Shown: positions 27,401 to 42,400 of the stretch, one piece after another
Position numbering within the stretch: position 1 is the stretch's first letter
Layout of the letters: every line of letters starts with the position of its first letter
Assembly (NCBI RefSeq): GCF_000002995.4
Contig: NW_025062478.1
Coordinates: forward strand, 12,148,001-12,212,000
Length of the DNA stretch: 64,000 nt
DNA from: Brugia malayi
Lineage: Eukaryota > Nematoda > Chromadorea > Rhabditida > Onchocercidae
Reading direction: 5' to 3'
Position numbers and translations under genes: made by a program
The notes under the pieces: model-generated
Told to the model about the DNA's origin: nothing
The model's input: only the letters and a program-made list of their open reading frames with translations
Database searches by the model: none

Positions 27401-30400
27401 GAGGAGAAATTAAGCGAGACGGAAGCCATAATTGATTTGGAAAAAGGTTTCGAGAGCGAGCACATTTCAGGCTCGACCGAAGCTTTAGTCCCGTTAACAA
27501 AGGAGCTGAAGAGTGAAATTAAGAAGAAAATGGTGAAACCAAAAGAGAAGACTGATGAGAAAAAACCGGAAGAAGTGGTTAAGAAATTGGAAGAAACGGA
27601 AATTACTTTAGATTTGGAGAAAGGTCTCGAGCATGAATTTGTTGACATATTCCTCGTCAATGCCGTTTCAGATTCGACGCAAGCTTTGGTTCGCTTAAGT
27701 AAAGAGCCAAAGATTGAAAAGCCAAAGGATGAAATTATTGAGAAGAAAACAGTAAAACCGAAGAAGGAAACCACTGATGAACAATCAGAGGAGAAATTAA
27801 GCGAGACGGAAGCCATAATTGATTTGGAAAAAGGTTTCGAGAGCGAGCACATTTCAGGCTCGACCGAAGCTTTAGTCCCGTTAACAAAGGAGCTGAAGAG
27901 TGAAATTAAGAAGAAAATGGTGAAACCAAAAGAGAAGACTGTTGAGAAAAAACCGGAAGAAGTGGTTAAGAAATTGGAAGAAACGGAAATTACTTTAGAT
28001 TTGGAGAAAGGTCTCGAGCATGAATTTGTTGACATATTCCTCGTCAATGCCGTTTCAGATTCGACGCAAGCTTTGGTTCGCTTAAGTAAAGAGCCAAAGA
28101 TTGAAAAGCCAAAGGATGAAATTATTGAGAAGAAAACAGTAAAACCGAAGAAGGAAACCACTGATGAACAATCAGAGGAGAAATTAAGCGAGACGGAAGC
28201 CATAATTGATTTGGAAAAAGGTTTCGAGAGCGAGCACATTTCAGGCTCGACCGAAGCTTTAGTCCCGTTAACAAAGGAGCTGAAGAGTGAAATTAAGAAG
28301 AAAATGGTGAAACCAAAAGAGAAGACTGTTGAGAAAAAACCGGAAGAAGTGGTTAAGAAATTGGAAGAAACGGAAATTACTTTAGATTTGGAGAAAGGTC
28401 TCGAGCATGAATTTGTTGACATATTCCTCGTCAATGCCGTTTCAGATTCGACGCAAGCTTTGGTTCGCTTAAGTAAAGAGCCAAAGATTGAAAAGCCAAA
28501 GGATGAAATTATTGAGAAGAAAACAGTAAAACCGAAGAAGGAAACCACTGATGAACAATCAGAGGAGAAATTAAGCGAGACGGAAGCCATAATTGATTTG
28601 GAAAAAGGTTTCGAGAGCGAGCACATTTCAGGCTCGACCGAAGCTTTAGTCCCGTTAACAAAGGAGCTGAAGAGTGAAATTAAGAAGAAAATGGTGAAAC
28701 CAAAAGAGAAGACTGTTGAGAAAAAACCGGAAGAAGTGGTTAAGAAATTGGAAGAAACGGAAATTACTTTAGATTTGGAGAAAGGTCTCGAGCATGAATT
28801 TGTTGACATATTCCTCGTCAATGCCGTTTCAGATTCGACGCAAGCTTTGGTTCGCTTAAGTAAAGAGCCAAAGATTGAAAAGCCAAAGGATGAAATTATT
28901 GAGAAGAAAACAGTAAAACCGAAGAAGGAAACCACTGATGAACAATCAGAGGAGAAATTAAGCGAGACGGAAGCCATAATTGATTTGGAAAAAGGTTTCG
29001 AGAGCGAGCACATTTCAGGCTCGACCGAAGCTTTAGTCCCGTTAACAAAGGAGCTGAAGAGTGAAATTAAGAAGAAAATGGTGAAACCAAAAGAGAAGAC
29101 TGTTGAGAAAAAACCGGAAGAAGTGGTTAAGAAATTGGAAGAAACGGAAATTACTTTAGATTTGGAGAAAGGTCTCGAGCATGAATTTGTTGACATATTC
29201 CTCGTCAATGCCGTTTCAGATTCGACGCAAGCTTTGGTTCGCTTAAGTAAAGAGCCAAAGATTGAAAAGCCAAAGGATGAAATTATTGAGAAGAAAACAG
29301 TAAAACCGAAGAAGGAAACCACTGATGAACAATCAGAGGAGAAATTAAGCGAGACGGAAGCCATAATTGATTTGGAAAAAGGTTTCGAAAGCGAGCACAT
29401 TTCAGGCTCGACCGAAGCTTTAGTCCCGTTAACAAAGGAGCTGAAGAGTGAAATTAAGAAGAAAATGGTGAAACCAAAAGAGAAGACTGTTGAGAAAAAA
29501 CCGGAAGAAGTGGTTAAGAAATTGGAAGAAACGGAAATTACTTTAGATTTGGAGAAAGGTCTCGAGCATGAATTTGTTGACATATTCCTCGTCAATGCCG
29601 TTTCAGATTCGACGCAAGCTTTGGTTCGCTTAAGTAAAGAGCCAAAGATTGAAAAGCCAAAGGATGAAATTATTGAGAAGAAAACAGTAAAACCGAAGAA
29701 GGAAACCACTGATGAACAATCAGAGGAGAAATTAAGCGAGACGGAAGCCATAATTGATTTGGAAAAAGGTTTCGAAAGCGAGCACATTTCAGGCTCGACC
29801 GAAGCTTTAGTCCCGTTAACAAAGGAGCTGAAGAGTGAAATTAAGAAGAAAATGGTGAAACCAAAAGAGAAATTTGCTGAGGAAAAATCGGAAGAAACGA
29901 CCGATAAGCTAAAGGGAAATGAAATTGTGTTTGGTTTAGAAAAATGTCAAGAACATGAATTTGCTGATATATCCATAGTCAGTGTGATTTCAGAATCGAC
30001 CAATGCTTCAGTTCTTTTAAAAATGGAACCGCAGAATGAGCCTAAAGATTTAATTGCTGAGGGAAAAGCAGGCGGGAGCTCACCAGGAACTGAGTTTGAT
30101 ATACATCTGCCTGGAGTGAAGGCTTTTCTAACCAAAGAAGCATTAATTTCATTGGGTGTCGAGAAACCATCCGAAAAAGGCTTTGCCGACACGATATCTA
30201 CAGCAGCTGATTTTTGTTGTTGTAGCCGTTCTGTTTATCTTCCTGGTTTACAGAAAGCTACGGCAGATATGAAGGAAGGAATGGAAAGACCAACACAGTT
30301 GAACATGGTGAAAGGGAAACATTTAGAAGAAATTCCTGTTGAGACGGTTTCTATCAATTTCGAATTCACAAAACAGCGAACTCAAAAAATTGGTGTTGGT

Positions 30401-33400
30401 ACCATTTTTAATTCTGAACGTCCAACGGAACAAATTGAACTTGTTGAAGAAATAATTCGATCAAGTCAATATGCTGAAACTATTAGACTTTTAGCACTTT
30501 GTGAAAAATGCTTCGCTTGCATGTCATTTTGTATGGAAGAGAAAAGTACTGAAATTACGAGGACGACAGAACCTGGAGTTACGAGACGGACGAAGGAGCG
30601 TTCGAAATCTGGTTGGTTCTGTGATACTGTAATTAATTTGTAAATGGTTTGATTTGTAAAAGTTATTGTAGAAATGTTGTATTTATTTAATTTATTTTTC
30701 ATATTGAACCTCTTCTTTCCTATGATAGTTTTTCGCAAACCATTTAATATTAAATAAAAAATAGTTTTTGAATCTCAATTATCCATTTATAATCTAACAA
30801 TAGTTTTGAAAACCTCATTTTTATCTATTTATAATCTAATAATAATTTTGAAAATCTCAATTATCTATTTAAAATCTAATTGCAGTAATAGCTGACATTG
30901 AAGTAGATGCCGGTGAAGAAATGGCGACAACGGATGCAATTGTCGATATGCTGACAAATTTTGAAGAAACCGAACTAGCTGTAAATGAATTTGTATCCGA
31001 TTTTCTTGATGTTGATGTCAGTTTAGATGCTTTGATGGAGGAAGAATTCATTGAAGTTATTGGTCCTATCATTCATAATCAGGTATATGTCACAATTAAT
31101 AAATTATTGAGACAGCTTCATCTCAAAGTAATCAGCATCTTATTAATGTTACATTTAACACAAAAAGTCAATTCAATTTTGCGTAACAAACATTTCTCAT
31201 GACTTTTAAAAAAATGATGAGACATGTTGAAGTTAACTTAACTTACGATTTTCACTTCTATAGATTTAATTTCAATACTGTAAAACATTGTAAAAAATGC
31301 AACTGATTATTAAATTGTTGCCTGCAGTATTAGAATTTTCTACCTGTCGCTGAAGTGTGAAAACTATTAATTATATGTAACCAATCTGTCATTTTAGTTT
31401 GCTTCCTTAGTGGTTCAAATGCCCACCGCAATTACCAGCATTTCGCGACTCATTGAAGAAGTTAAAATGGTTGCCGTAAACGCAGAAGCTGAGATTTTGA
31501 TATCTGTAGCAAACGAAACTAAAATGCAACGGCTCAACCTTAAATTACAAAAAGTTGGGCAGAAATCACGTGAAAATTTTGGTTCGTTATCCATACATTT
31601 CTGAATTCTAAACTTTTCACGATTCAATGAAAATTTTATGCCAAAAATATAAATTTTCGTAGAAAGTACTCTTATTTGCTTTTCATTCATCTCTTGACTA
31701 TTTTAGTTAATTGAATTCTAACTGTTCTTTCACAATTAGAATAGTTCTAATTCACCAATTAAAATGCCTTCAATAAGGTTACGAGAATATATGCCTTTAA
31801 CGACGATATCTCATACAATGCTTACCCACTGATATTATCATAGTAAAATAAGTTTAGTTACTTCATATAGAATCTAATCTTTTCTAATACATAAATTCAT
31901 CCAGCTGTATATATATTTCATTTCTGATGACAGTAAAAAGAAATTAATGAAGTTTTAGTTTCTAAATAATAAAGAATGTAAATTTTCATTACAGATAAAC
32001 TGAAAATTTTGAAAAAAATAAGATAAAAAAGTATTTGCATAACTTATTGTTCTAAATCCATAACTAATTTTGTTTTCTTTTTTTTTGTCTTTTTTCCTGA
32101 AAGCAACTGTTATTAACAGTGGTTTCTGGTAATTTTTTCATTAGCTTTGATAATGATATAGAAAATTTAACTTATTGTCTCTTGTTAATTATAAGCAAAC
32201 AATAACAATAATTGGAGCTAGCTATCATTAATAAATAATTCATTGATATATTCATTGTTCATTGTTCCCTCACAATTAGAATCGTTCTAGTTCAACCTCA
32301 CCATCATTCCGTATTTTCTTATACCTAACTATAAATAAGAATGTTTTGTTAATGAATTTGAAAAAGCCTTAGTAGATATAATGAATAAATTGCCCACACT
32401 GTTTGTTATATAATTTAAGTATGTTTGCAAGCATAAAAAGATTATTGCATATTTTATATTAACTAATTTAAATTCATTTTAGAAACAGAAAAGAAACTAA
32501 AAGATACGAGAAAAAAATCACAAGAAATTGATGAGGTCAGTTATTTTCTTCTTCTCTTAATACTTTGTTGTCATTTGCCAAATATTCCATTCTTAAAAAA
32601 AATATTGATAAAATTTTTATTTTATAGGAAGAGAAGCCTAAAGAAGTGGAAAAGAGAAAGAAGAAAGTACCGAAAGCGCTTATCATTCCAGCAGAAATAA
32701 GTTCTAAATATGGTGACAAGAGTACACTTCTGTCCGAAATAACTATGACAACAAGAATTGCAATGAATGAAGTGATGGCAGAAGTTGAAACATCACCAAA
32801 GAAATCTCTTTCTGCCTCTGTTGCAATGAAGATAGATTCAGCGAAGCGTCGTAAATCCATCAATCGTCGATCATCTTCCGCAGAGAAATTCACATTCAAA
32901 GAAACTGATGACGGAACAGAATTGAAATTAGATGAAGAAAATGTAAGAAAAACAAAAAAACGAACCAGTTTACCGCCGGTTCCTAAAGTAAACAAAGAGA
33001 TAGAAATGGAGTTACTTTTTAGACAAAAAGAATATGTGGAAAATATCGATCACATTTTCCCTGTTAATGTTGTAGAAGAATTTGCACTTACTGTACAAGC
33101 AAAAACAACGAGTCGAAGGAAGAAGATGGAAAAAGCAAGAAAAGATTTGGAGGAAGAGAAACAAAGGAAGAAATCGATAAATGAATTGGAAAAAATTGAA
33201 ATACAAACAATAAAAGAAAATGAAAATGAAGAACCTTACGAACGTGCTCGAAAGAAGCGTATTGGATTTATTCAAGCGCCTGATAAAGAAATTATCGCAT
33301 TCCGCGGTGATACAATTAAAATTGAATGCGAATTGGTAAATAATGATGATTTCATATGGCTCATTAATGATAAACCTGCAAATGAAAATTCGAGATGCAT

Positions 33401-36400
33401 TGAGGAAGTTAATTCATTGATAAGAACGCTAACAATAACAAATATTGCACCAGAAGATGATGAAATGATAATTGTTGCAAAAGTGGACGATATTATTGCT
33501 GAAACAATTATTCATGTAGAAGATACACCAGCAGAGATTATCGAACCGTTACCACGTCGCAGTTTTGGCAAATGCGGTGAGAATGTAACACTTGGAATAT
33601 GTGTCACCCATCCAGCACAGTCTATTGTTTGGGAATTCAACGGTGAGAAATTGTCGCATAATGATGAGAATTATGTCATTGCCGGAGAAGGCAATATTTA
33701 CACATTAACAATCAAGAATGCTCTGTATGATAATGCTGGACGTTATTCCATAAAAGTTGATTCGTTAGAAACTTCCACAATGTTAATAATGCAAGGAGCA
33801 CCTATTATTGAGAAGCCGGAATCGGAAAGTGTTAATTTTGAGACTCATGAAAATCTTCTTCTCAATATTCCTTATAAAGCAGTACCAGAACCAATAGTTG
33901 AATGCTTCTTTAATAATGAACCATTGGTAGTTGGAACAAAATTGAAGCTTGAAATTATCAATGATATGGTTCAATTCTGTAAACGGAAAGCTAATAAAAA
34001 TGATATTGGTGAATATACTTTTAAAATCAGCAATGAATTTGGCGAAGCTACCAAAATTTTCACTGTTAATGTTAAAGGTAAAAGTTAGTCATTGTTGTAG
34101 AAAACATTTTAATGAATGTAGTTAAAATTTTTACTTCCAAAACCCTTCATTCCTTTCAAGATTTAAAGAAAGGTTAAATAAACTGTAATCTGAAAATGTG
34201 AGACGATACAATTTTTGAAAAATGAAACGATAGTGAAAATGGAAAATTATAAATATGGTTTTTATTATTTTTTTTCCATCAGTATTCTTTCACAGATATA
34301 TCTGGCGTTCCTGATAATCCGCGAATTATGGATATTTCTTGTGACACAATAAGTGTAGAATGGGATGCTCCAAAAGATGATGGTGGTAGCAAAATTATCG
34401 GTTATGTCATTCAGAAAAAAGAAATTGGTCGTCGAACATTCCACCATGTTATTCAGGTAAATGTATTTTGATATATGTAAAAGGCGAGAATCGAACTTGT
34501 TGTGAACATCTTTATTACTTTGCACTTTAATTTTTGTAACCTACTGAATGAAAAGTGATATTTCCTTCAGCTCTAAAAGTTTCATTTTTTAATAGTTGAA
34601 CTATTTGATTTTTAGGTGACAGGTGACAAGACCAATTGTCTGATTGAAGAGCTTGATGCTGACACCGAATACATTTTTCGTATTGCTGCCATTAACAAAT
34701 ATGGCACTGGAGAATTCGCCGAATTTCCTATCGTACATACTAATAGAGCACCAGAAGAATTACAAGAAATATGGGAAGAGAAAAATGACTTAGAGGAAAC
34801 TGTGGAAGAAATGGATGAACACGAATTAATTGAACCGGAAAAGACAAAGGTCAAGAAAGCTGTAAAGAAGGATGAATCAGAAAAAGCTGAATCACTTGAA
34901 GACGAAATGATTAGTGAGGAAATTGCTGCAGGTGATAACACTTCGCCAGCAAAGTTAATAGAAGAAGAAAAGAAGGTAGAAATGACAGAGTTCAAAGGAG
35001 ATGTTGAAATCGTCAAAAATCTCGAACAGAATGAGATATTTGAACTCGAAGTAGGGAAAGTTGAAGAGAAATTGACTGGAGTTATAGGATCTGGAGAAGT
35101 GATGGATAAGGAGAAGGACGAAAAGTTGGATACTAGGAAAAAGCCGAAGAAAACAAAAATAACGAAATCAAAGAAGGAAAAGAAGCCTTCTGAGGAGATA
35201 ATTCCAGCAACAGAACAGAAATCTGTTGATCGTGCTGAAGATAGCCTTAGCAAGACTTTAGAATCAGTAAGCGAAGTTATCAAAGATCATGCTGAACGGA
35301 AGAATGATGATAGGATTTTGTTGGAAGAAGAAAAAGCAGCTAAAGAAGAAATGAAACATGGAGATGAGATGGACAGAAAAATATTAGATAATGAGAAAAG
35401 AGCGCATGTGGAAGAAATAGTTCCATCAGTTACTGATGAAAAAGAATTTAAGGAGAAACCTGATAAAAAAACAGATGAAAAGAAGTCTATAGATGTGGAA
35501 TTTGAGATGGAAGAGAATTTTGAAATGAAGAATAAAAAGGACAAAGAAGTTGATATTAGTGACACTTCTGAAACTGTAAAAATTGATGAAAAAACTGAAG
35601 AAATTGCATTAGAAAAAGAGCCAACGGTTGAGAAAAAAGAAGAAATTAAAAAGAAGAAATGTGGTAAGGAAAAAAACCGAAAAACTACCGTCAAAAAATC
35701 TGAAGAACCAATGGAAACCGTTGAGGTTACAGATGAAAATTTTGAGGTGCAGCTTGAGCAACAAGAAATTACTGCAGAAGAAATGGTAACATCTGAAAAA
35801 ATAAAGATTAAAGAGGAAAAAGGAGGAGTTGAAAATGATGGATTCGAGAGGAAGTCAAAAGTTAAGAAAAAGAAGGAGCAAGATGAGAAGACTGCTCAGG
35901 TAATTAGTATAAACGTATTCTTCAAAAACACTCCAAACATTGAGATTGTTGACTCAATTTTGAAAAGCAAGAATGCAATTTCTACTAGTATGAAAGCTGT
36001 TTCGAAGGCAAAGAAATCAAAAACATTGATAAAGAAGAAACCAGAAGAAATAACCGGAACAGAGCAGGAAAAACCTGAAGCCGAAAAGCTGGAAGCAAAG
36101 TTGGAGGCGGATAATAAAGTTGAAAAAGCAGAAGAACATAGAAAAGAGAAAGATGGGGAAGATGCAGTCGCAGTCGAAACAGGAAAGTCTGTGGAAGATA
36201 AAGAAGTGAAACCGAAAAAGAAGACTGCCGGAAAAAAAGTCTCTAAAAAAGCATCACAGAAGCCTAAGGCTGAAGAAGAAAAAGAAAAGACTGGAGATGA
36301 TGATACAAAACAGATTACGGATGAGGTTCGAGAGGAGAAGCATGCAGAAGAGAAAAACATGAACGGATTCAAAGATGAAGAAGTGAAGGAAGAACAAAGT

Positions 36401-39400
36401 AATACTGATATCGATGTTACTATTGATATACCAGCAATTCCGGCAAGTAAAATGCTGGAACCGGAAGACATTGTTGCAACGATACCAGTGTTACAGACAG
36501 ATGAGATACCAATCACACGACGAATGCATAAACGTCTAGGTGGCTTTGCTGTTCTTCCGGAGCAGGAAATTTTAGCACTAAGAAATGATACGGTTAAAAT
36601 TGAGTGTGAAGTTCTTAATGAAGATGATAAGATTAATTGGAGAATAAACGGAAAATCAGTTATGGATGATATACGATGTACGGAAGTTGTAGATGGATAT
36701 TTAAGAATTTTACAAATTGAAAATGTTGTTCCAGAAGACACCGGTACCATCATTACAGCTAATCTTCATGAACATTCTGTAGAGAGTCGTTTGATTATTG
36801 AAGATATACCAGTGGAAATCATTAAAAAATTACCATATAAGATAACCGGTAAATTGGATGATTTGATAAAATTGTCAACAACCGTATCACATATGGCTGA
36901 AAATTGCCAGTGGTTTTTCAATAATGAACAATTAATTAAAAATAACGATCATTATGAAGTAAATATTGAAGGTAATATTTGCAATTTGCTGATAAAGAAT
37001 TTAACTTACGATCAAGCCGGTCGTTATTCCATGAAAATAGATTCTGCAGAAACTTCAACTACTCTAATTGTTGAAGGTGCACCAGTATTACATGAAATAG
37101 AAACAAGTGCAACAATGATCAATCTAGAATCACAGGATAATTTAATACTTACAATACCATTTAAAGCAATACCGGAACCAATTTTGGAATGTTTTCTTAA
37201 CAATGAAAAAATTCCGACTAGTTCAAAGATGCAACTCGATATTTTTAATGATAAAGTATGCTTCCGCAAGCGTAAGGTGGACAAAAGTGATGCTGGCGAG
37301 TATACGATCAAAATTAAAAATGATTTTGGCGAAGTATCACAGACATTTTCTGTTAATATAAAAGGTTATTTTTTGCTTTTTTTTTTTTTTAAATCAGAAA
37401 TTAAATTAATTGTTATTTGATCTGTTTACCTGCAAATCAACAATAACTTTTTCCTTAAAGAATGTATTTTTTTCGTAGATATGATGATGGTAGTTGAATT
37501 AGAATCACAGTGATACAATTATGTTCGTAATACATGAGGAATATTAATTATTAATTGTGAGAATTTATGCTAACTGATACGTTTAGCAGAAAAATAAAAA
37601 ATAATCTTCAAATTTTTTAAGCTCTCAAAAAAAAATTCTTCTAATATTATTTCAAAATTTGTCTTTTACTATCATTTATAATGAAGAGAAGCTTCATTTA
37701 TTTATATTGTTTATTATTTATTCACCTAAAACTTTCTTTTTTTTTTTAAATAGCAACTTTGTATTTTATCTAAATATCAACTAATTTGTCATTACTAGCC
37801 GATATTAAAGTTTTACTCTCTAGTATTACTTGCCGATAAAGTTTTACTCTCACATTTCACTGTTGTCATGTATTCATTATTAACTTTTCACTCGTCTTCC
37901 TACTTTTTTTTTCTTTTTCGAACTACTGTTACTATTGCATTAAAATAATACAATATCGGATATATGTTGATATTAAATTAAAAAAGAATGTTGAAATCCT
38001 ATATGAACTTATTCTGAATGTCCTTATATAAGATCGAAAGTCAAATGTTTTTTTTTTTAAGAATACTTCTTTTTATCTATCTCAAACTGATTTTCATCCA
38101 TTGTTTAATGCTATTGTTTACATTTCAATTAATCTGAATTAAACTTAAATTTGAACTTAATTATTCTGATGAATAATTACTACTTATTTTGTAAAATGAT
38201 CATATTTTCGTTGTTGCAAAGAAAAATACATTTTTCATTTTATTTCTGCATCATGCAGATAAAGTAACGTTTATAATATAATTATAGATGTACCGGGAGC
38301 TCCTGAAAATGGACATATTACCGATATTGGGAGTTGCAGTGCAAAAGTTCATTGGGATGCTCCAAGTGATAACGGTGGTAGTGCGATTACAGGTTATATT
38401 GTGGAGAAAAGGGAAGAATCGAGAAGAGCTTATCACCGAATTGCTCAAGTTTGTTGATTCGACTATCATTGTAATCAATTTGGTATCGATTAAAGAGATC
38501 AATTTATGATAATGCAGGTAGCAAGTGAGCAAACGGATTATTATATGGATGATCTGAAGATGAATACATCATATATGATTCGAATAGCAGCTATGAACAA
38601 ATATGGCACTGGTGAATATTTGGAATGTATTTCGTTTCAAACATCTCTGCCATTCGAAGCACCGTCTGTGACACATCCGCCAATCATCAGTAATGTCACC
38701 GATCAGGTGAGTAACATTTCCTCTTTAAATTAATTTTTTTTTTTTCTTGTAGTGTTAAATATGTTTTTATTGTTTTTTTTTTTATCAACAATTCTTTATG
38801 CTTTCTTTTTCTACATAAAAGATTATATACTTAATATAAATTATTAATTCACTGTATCAGTTATCAGTAAATTAAACACTGATTGATCGTAATTTATCGG
38901 TATTGATTTCATCTCGTAATTTATTGAAAATAATTTTTGTTGTTGACCGTAGAATTTTTTGGAATGTCAACAAGTGGCTCATTTAATATTAAGTATATGT
39001 ATAGGAAAGCTATTAGAATATAAATAAACATATATTTTAAATGGTCCATTTCGAATTTTACATTATTATCTGCTTCGTTCCAGATCATTGTAGTATGAAT
39101 GATAAATGCTATAGTCTAGAGTTTCCTCTCCTGTTTGATTAATATGTTCCTTTTTTTTTTTTTTTCCAGAGTTGTACATTAAAGTGGCCTAGAGTAACAG
39201 AAGATGGTGGTTCATCAATTTATGGATACGATTTGTTCGTACGAAAAGATAAAGGTGGTTGGATGAAAGTTAACGATGAATTGATATTCACTGAACAATT
39301 CACTGTTTCTAATATTGAAGCTGGGCCAACATATGAATTTAAAGTTGAAGCAACAAATGAAGCAGGTCTTACATCAAAATCAGATATCATATCAGAACCA

Positions 39401-42400
39401 TTGATAATTTTCAAAGCAGGTGATTTGTTGCTGTTTTTTTTTTTTTTTTTTCCTTTTCTTCTGATAGTTTTATAAAATGCATAGATTTTAGAAATTTCGA
39501 CGTGCTCATAAATTTCTAAAAATTGAGTTTTTTTTTTTTTTTAAATTCATATTTAAATTTGAACATCGGTTTTAGATAATTGAAAAAATTTTTTATTTTG
39601 TTGCAGCAGAATTGCCTGTTTTGAGCTTACCTGCAGTAGAAGTTGTAAGCGGAGATGCAGTTAGCGTACAATGGATTGAAGCTCCCCGTGAGGACTGCAA
39701 CGTGACGTCGTACGTAATTAGGTACAAATCAGAAAAGGCATCAGTTTGGTCAGAGGTAAAAGCACCACTTACTACATTTGATGCTCTCATTTTAATAATT
39801 ATTAGTTTTATTTATTGCAAATTATATAAAAGGTACCAATCAAAACTTTGGGAAGTAAAAATGTTATTTCTTGTGAATGTTTTATTGCAGAAAGAAATAG
39901 AACATTCACCTGCAGACATAACTGGTTTGAGAGAGGGACTATCCTATCTTTTCAAAGTTGCGCCAAAAAGTGGTCCAACTATTGGTGAATTTTCCGAAGA
40001 AACAATACCGATACGTATAGTTGGTAAGTTTGAATTTTTTTTTGTGAAATCAAATTAAATGGAATATTAAAGTATGATCTTCTGAGAGCGTATGAATATT
40101 TTAAGCAATAACTTAGCAAAAACTTCTCACTTATCTTGTATTTCACATATTTTTAGCAACTAAAAAACCGGAAATAACAAAAGGTATCAAAGATATCTCG
40201 GTTTCATGCAAACGTGAACTCAAACTGGAATGTCATGCAACTGGTGAACCTGCTCCTCAATATATTTGGTATAAAGAGGATCAAGAAATCATTCCAGCTA
40301 ACAAGAATATTGAGGTATTCTGCACTTTATAAATAATATAAGACAAGTTGTCAGATTGTTTAATTATCAAAAATATGATAAAAGGAAAATTTTTGATGCT
40401 ATTTTTAATAATTTTCAGTTTTTCATTCTTTATGAAAAAGAAAAAATCTAAAATTTCAATTGGAAGTTGAATGGAAATTTTACAGATTATTAACGAAGGC
40501 TTTATGAGTGTTCTCCTAATTCATCATACATCAACACTGGATGCTGGTTTGTATAAATGCGAGGTTGTTAACGATCTTGGTTCAGTAGATTCAGAGGCTA
40601 CTGTCACTGTCACAGGTTTTTTTTTTTTTTTTTTTTTTCCTAATTCTTATTAAAAATTCAAAATTATGCACTTTCTATTCAAAAATTGTTTTCATAATTT
40701 TTTTTTTTCTTTTTTTTTTTAAATTGAGTCAACTGATGAAATTTTACAGAGGTACGCGCACATTTTGTTTCTTCATTCCCTGAATATCTGGAAGTTGACG
40801 AAGGAGAAAAAATTGGATTTTCATGTGAGCTATCCGATGCTGATGCTTCTGTTGTTTGGCTAAAGGATGGCAAACCTTTACGATCAGATGATCGAATAAC
40901 GATCAGTGAGGATGGCATTGAAAGAAAACTTACAATTAGAAATTCGATACTTGAAGATAGTGGCAAATATATATGTAGTACTGTTGATAGGAAAGCTCAA
41001 TCTGAAGCGGAATTAATTGTCAAAGGTAACTAATCCATTTTCTAAATTATTATCACTATTCTTCATTATTTTAATGGTTTGGTCTGATTTTAAAAAATAA
41101 TATGACTATTTGAAAATAATAACCATAAATTTGCAGAAGAATTGCCACATATCAAGAGAGGTCCACAAGATCAAATTGTTACTGAATTTGGTACTACCAT
41201 TATGTTGAAATGCGAAACTACTAAGCCAGTGAAAGTTGTAAAATGGTTTAAAAATAGAAAAGAAATTTGGCCACGACAAGAGAAATTCAGCATGAATGTG
41301 GAAGAAACCGTTGCGACATTAACGATTATGGGCTTTGAGCTTAATGATTGCGCCGAATATACAGCAGCACTTCGTGAGGATGAAGAAAGTGCGCCAGCTA
41401 AAGTAGAACTTAAGATAGCACCAATAATCAAACTATCGAAAAATTTACCAAGTAATATGCTCAAATTGCACTGTGGCACTGATTTTGATATCGAATTCAT
41501 TTATGGAGGATTTCCTGAGGTTGATATCACAGTAACTCTTAACGATAAGCCACTGAACAAAATGAGATCTCGTATGCATACCTATGATAATAAGCTATCA
41601 TTACGTCTAAGAAATGTAACTCAGGAAGATTCTGGTATATTAAAAGTTGTGGTAAAAAATGAAATTGGAAGTGTAAGCGAAGAGATTCAATTGGATGTGA
41701 TTAGTGTACCGTCTAAACCAGATCATTTAACAGCTTTCAATATTACAAGCCGTTCGGTGATGCTCAAATGGCAGAAAGCAGAAGATAATGGATCACCAAT
41801 CATAAATTATATCATTGAAAGAAGAACAGAAAATATCAAACGTTGGCGCAATATTGGAAAATGTGAATCGGAACAATATGAATTTCTGGCTGAAGATCTA
41901 TACCCGAGTGAAAGTTACTCGTTCCGTATTATTGCCGTGAATGAGGTTGGTGAAGGACCGCCAAGCAATCCAGTTGACATAGTGACCGTAAGTGAAAGTG
42001 TTGATATAAAGGAAGCAACAAAATTTCTGCCAGCGCCCAATTGTTTAAAAACAACATTGGTTGAGGATAATCAAATTGTCCTAATCACATGGGAAATAGT
42101 TGAGGAAGCTGAAGAATATATTATTGAAAGGTCGAAATTGGAAAATGATTGGAGTCAGATTGGTATAACAGCAGAAACAAAATTTGAAGATTCTTTTGAC
42201 AAGAGTTCGAACTATAAGTACCGTGTTATTGCAAAGAAGGGTGATCGATTGTCCAATCCTAGTGAGGAAACGGAAATGTTGACCGTTCCTGTTCAGAAAG
42301 AGAAAGAAGCAAAACAACAAATAAGTGAAAATATTGAAATGCTTGAGGAAATTCCGGAGATAACTGAGATGGAACAGCAAACATCGGAAAAATCAGATGG

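Noticed and set aside
26476..29787. A stop-free antisense reading frame of over 1,100 codons opposite the spring repeats
   Set aside because: It is the mirror of the 387-bp repeat: one stop-free unit multiplied. The peptide is a Ser/Phe-rich repeat with no domain, while the + strand frame is joined in phase to Ig exons.
26569..29871. CRISPR-like or transposon repeat array
   Set aside because: Units are directly adjacent with no spacers, are in frame, and lie within a coding exon of a eukaryotic gene.
30612..30643. TAA at 30641 as the end of the titin gene
   Set aside because: Phase-compatible donors lie just before it, and the frame resumes at 30886 and leads to many Ig/FnIII exons.
35896..36753. 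Open antisense frame opposite the K/E-rich linker (likewise at 34612-35283 and 42692-43075)
   Set aside because: Antisense of Lys/Glu codons gives stop-poor Ser/Phe/Leu-rich frames; no domain, no splice logic.
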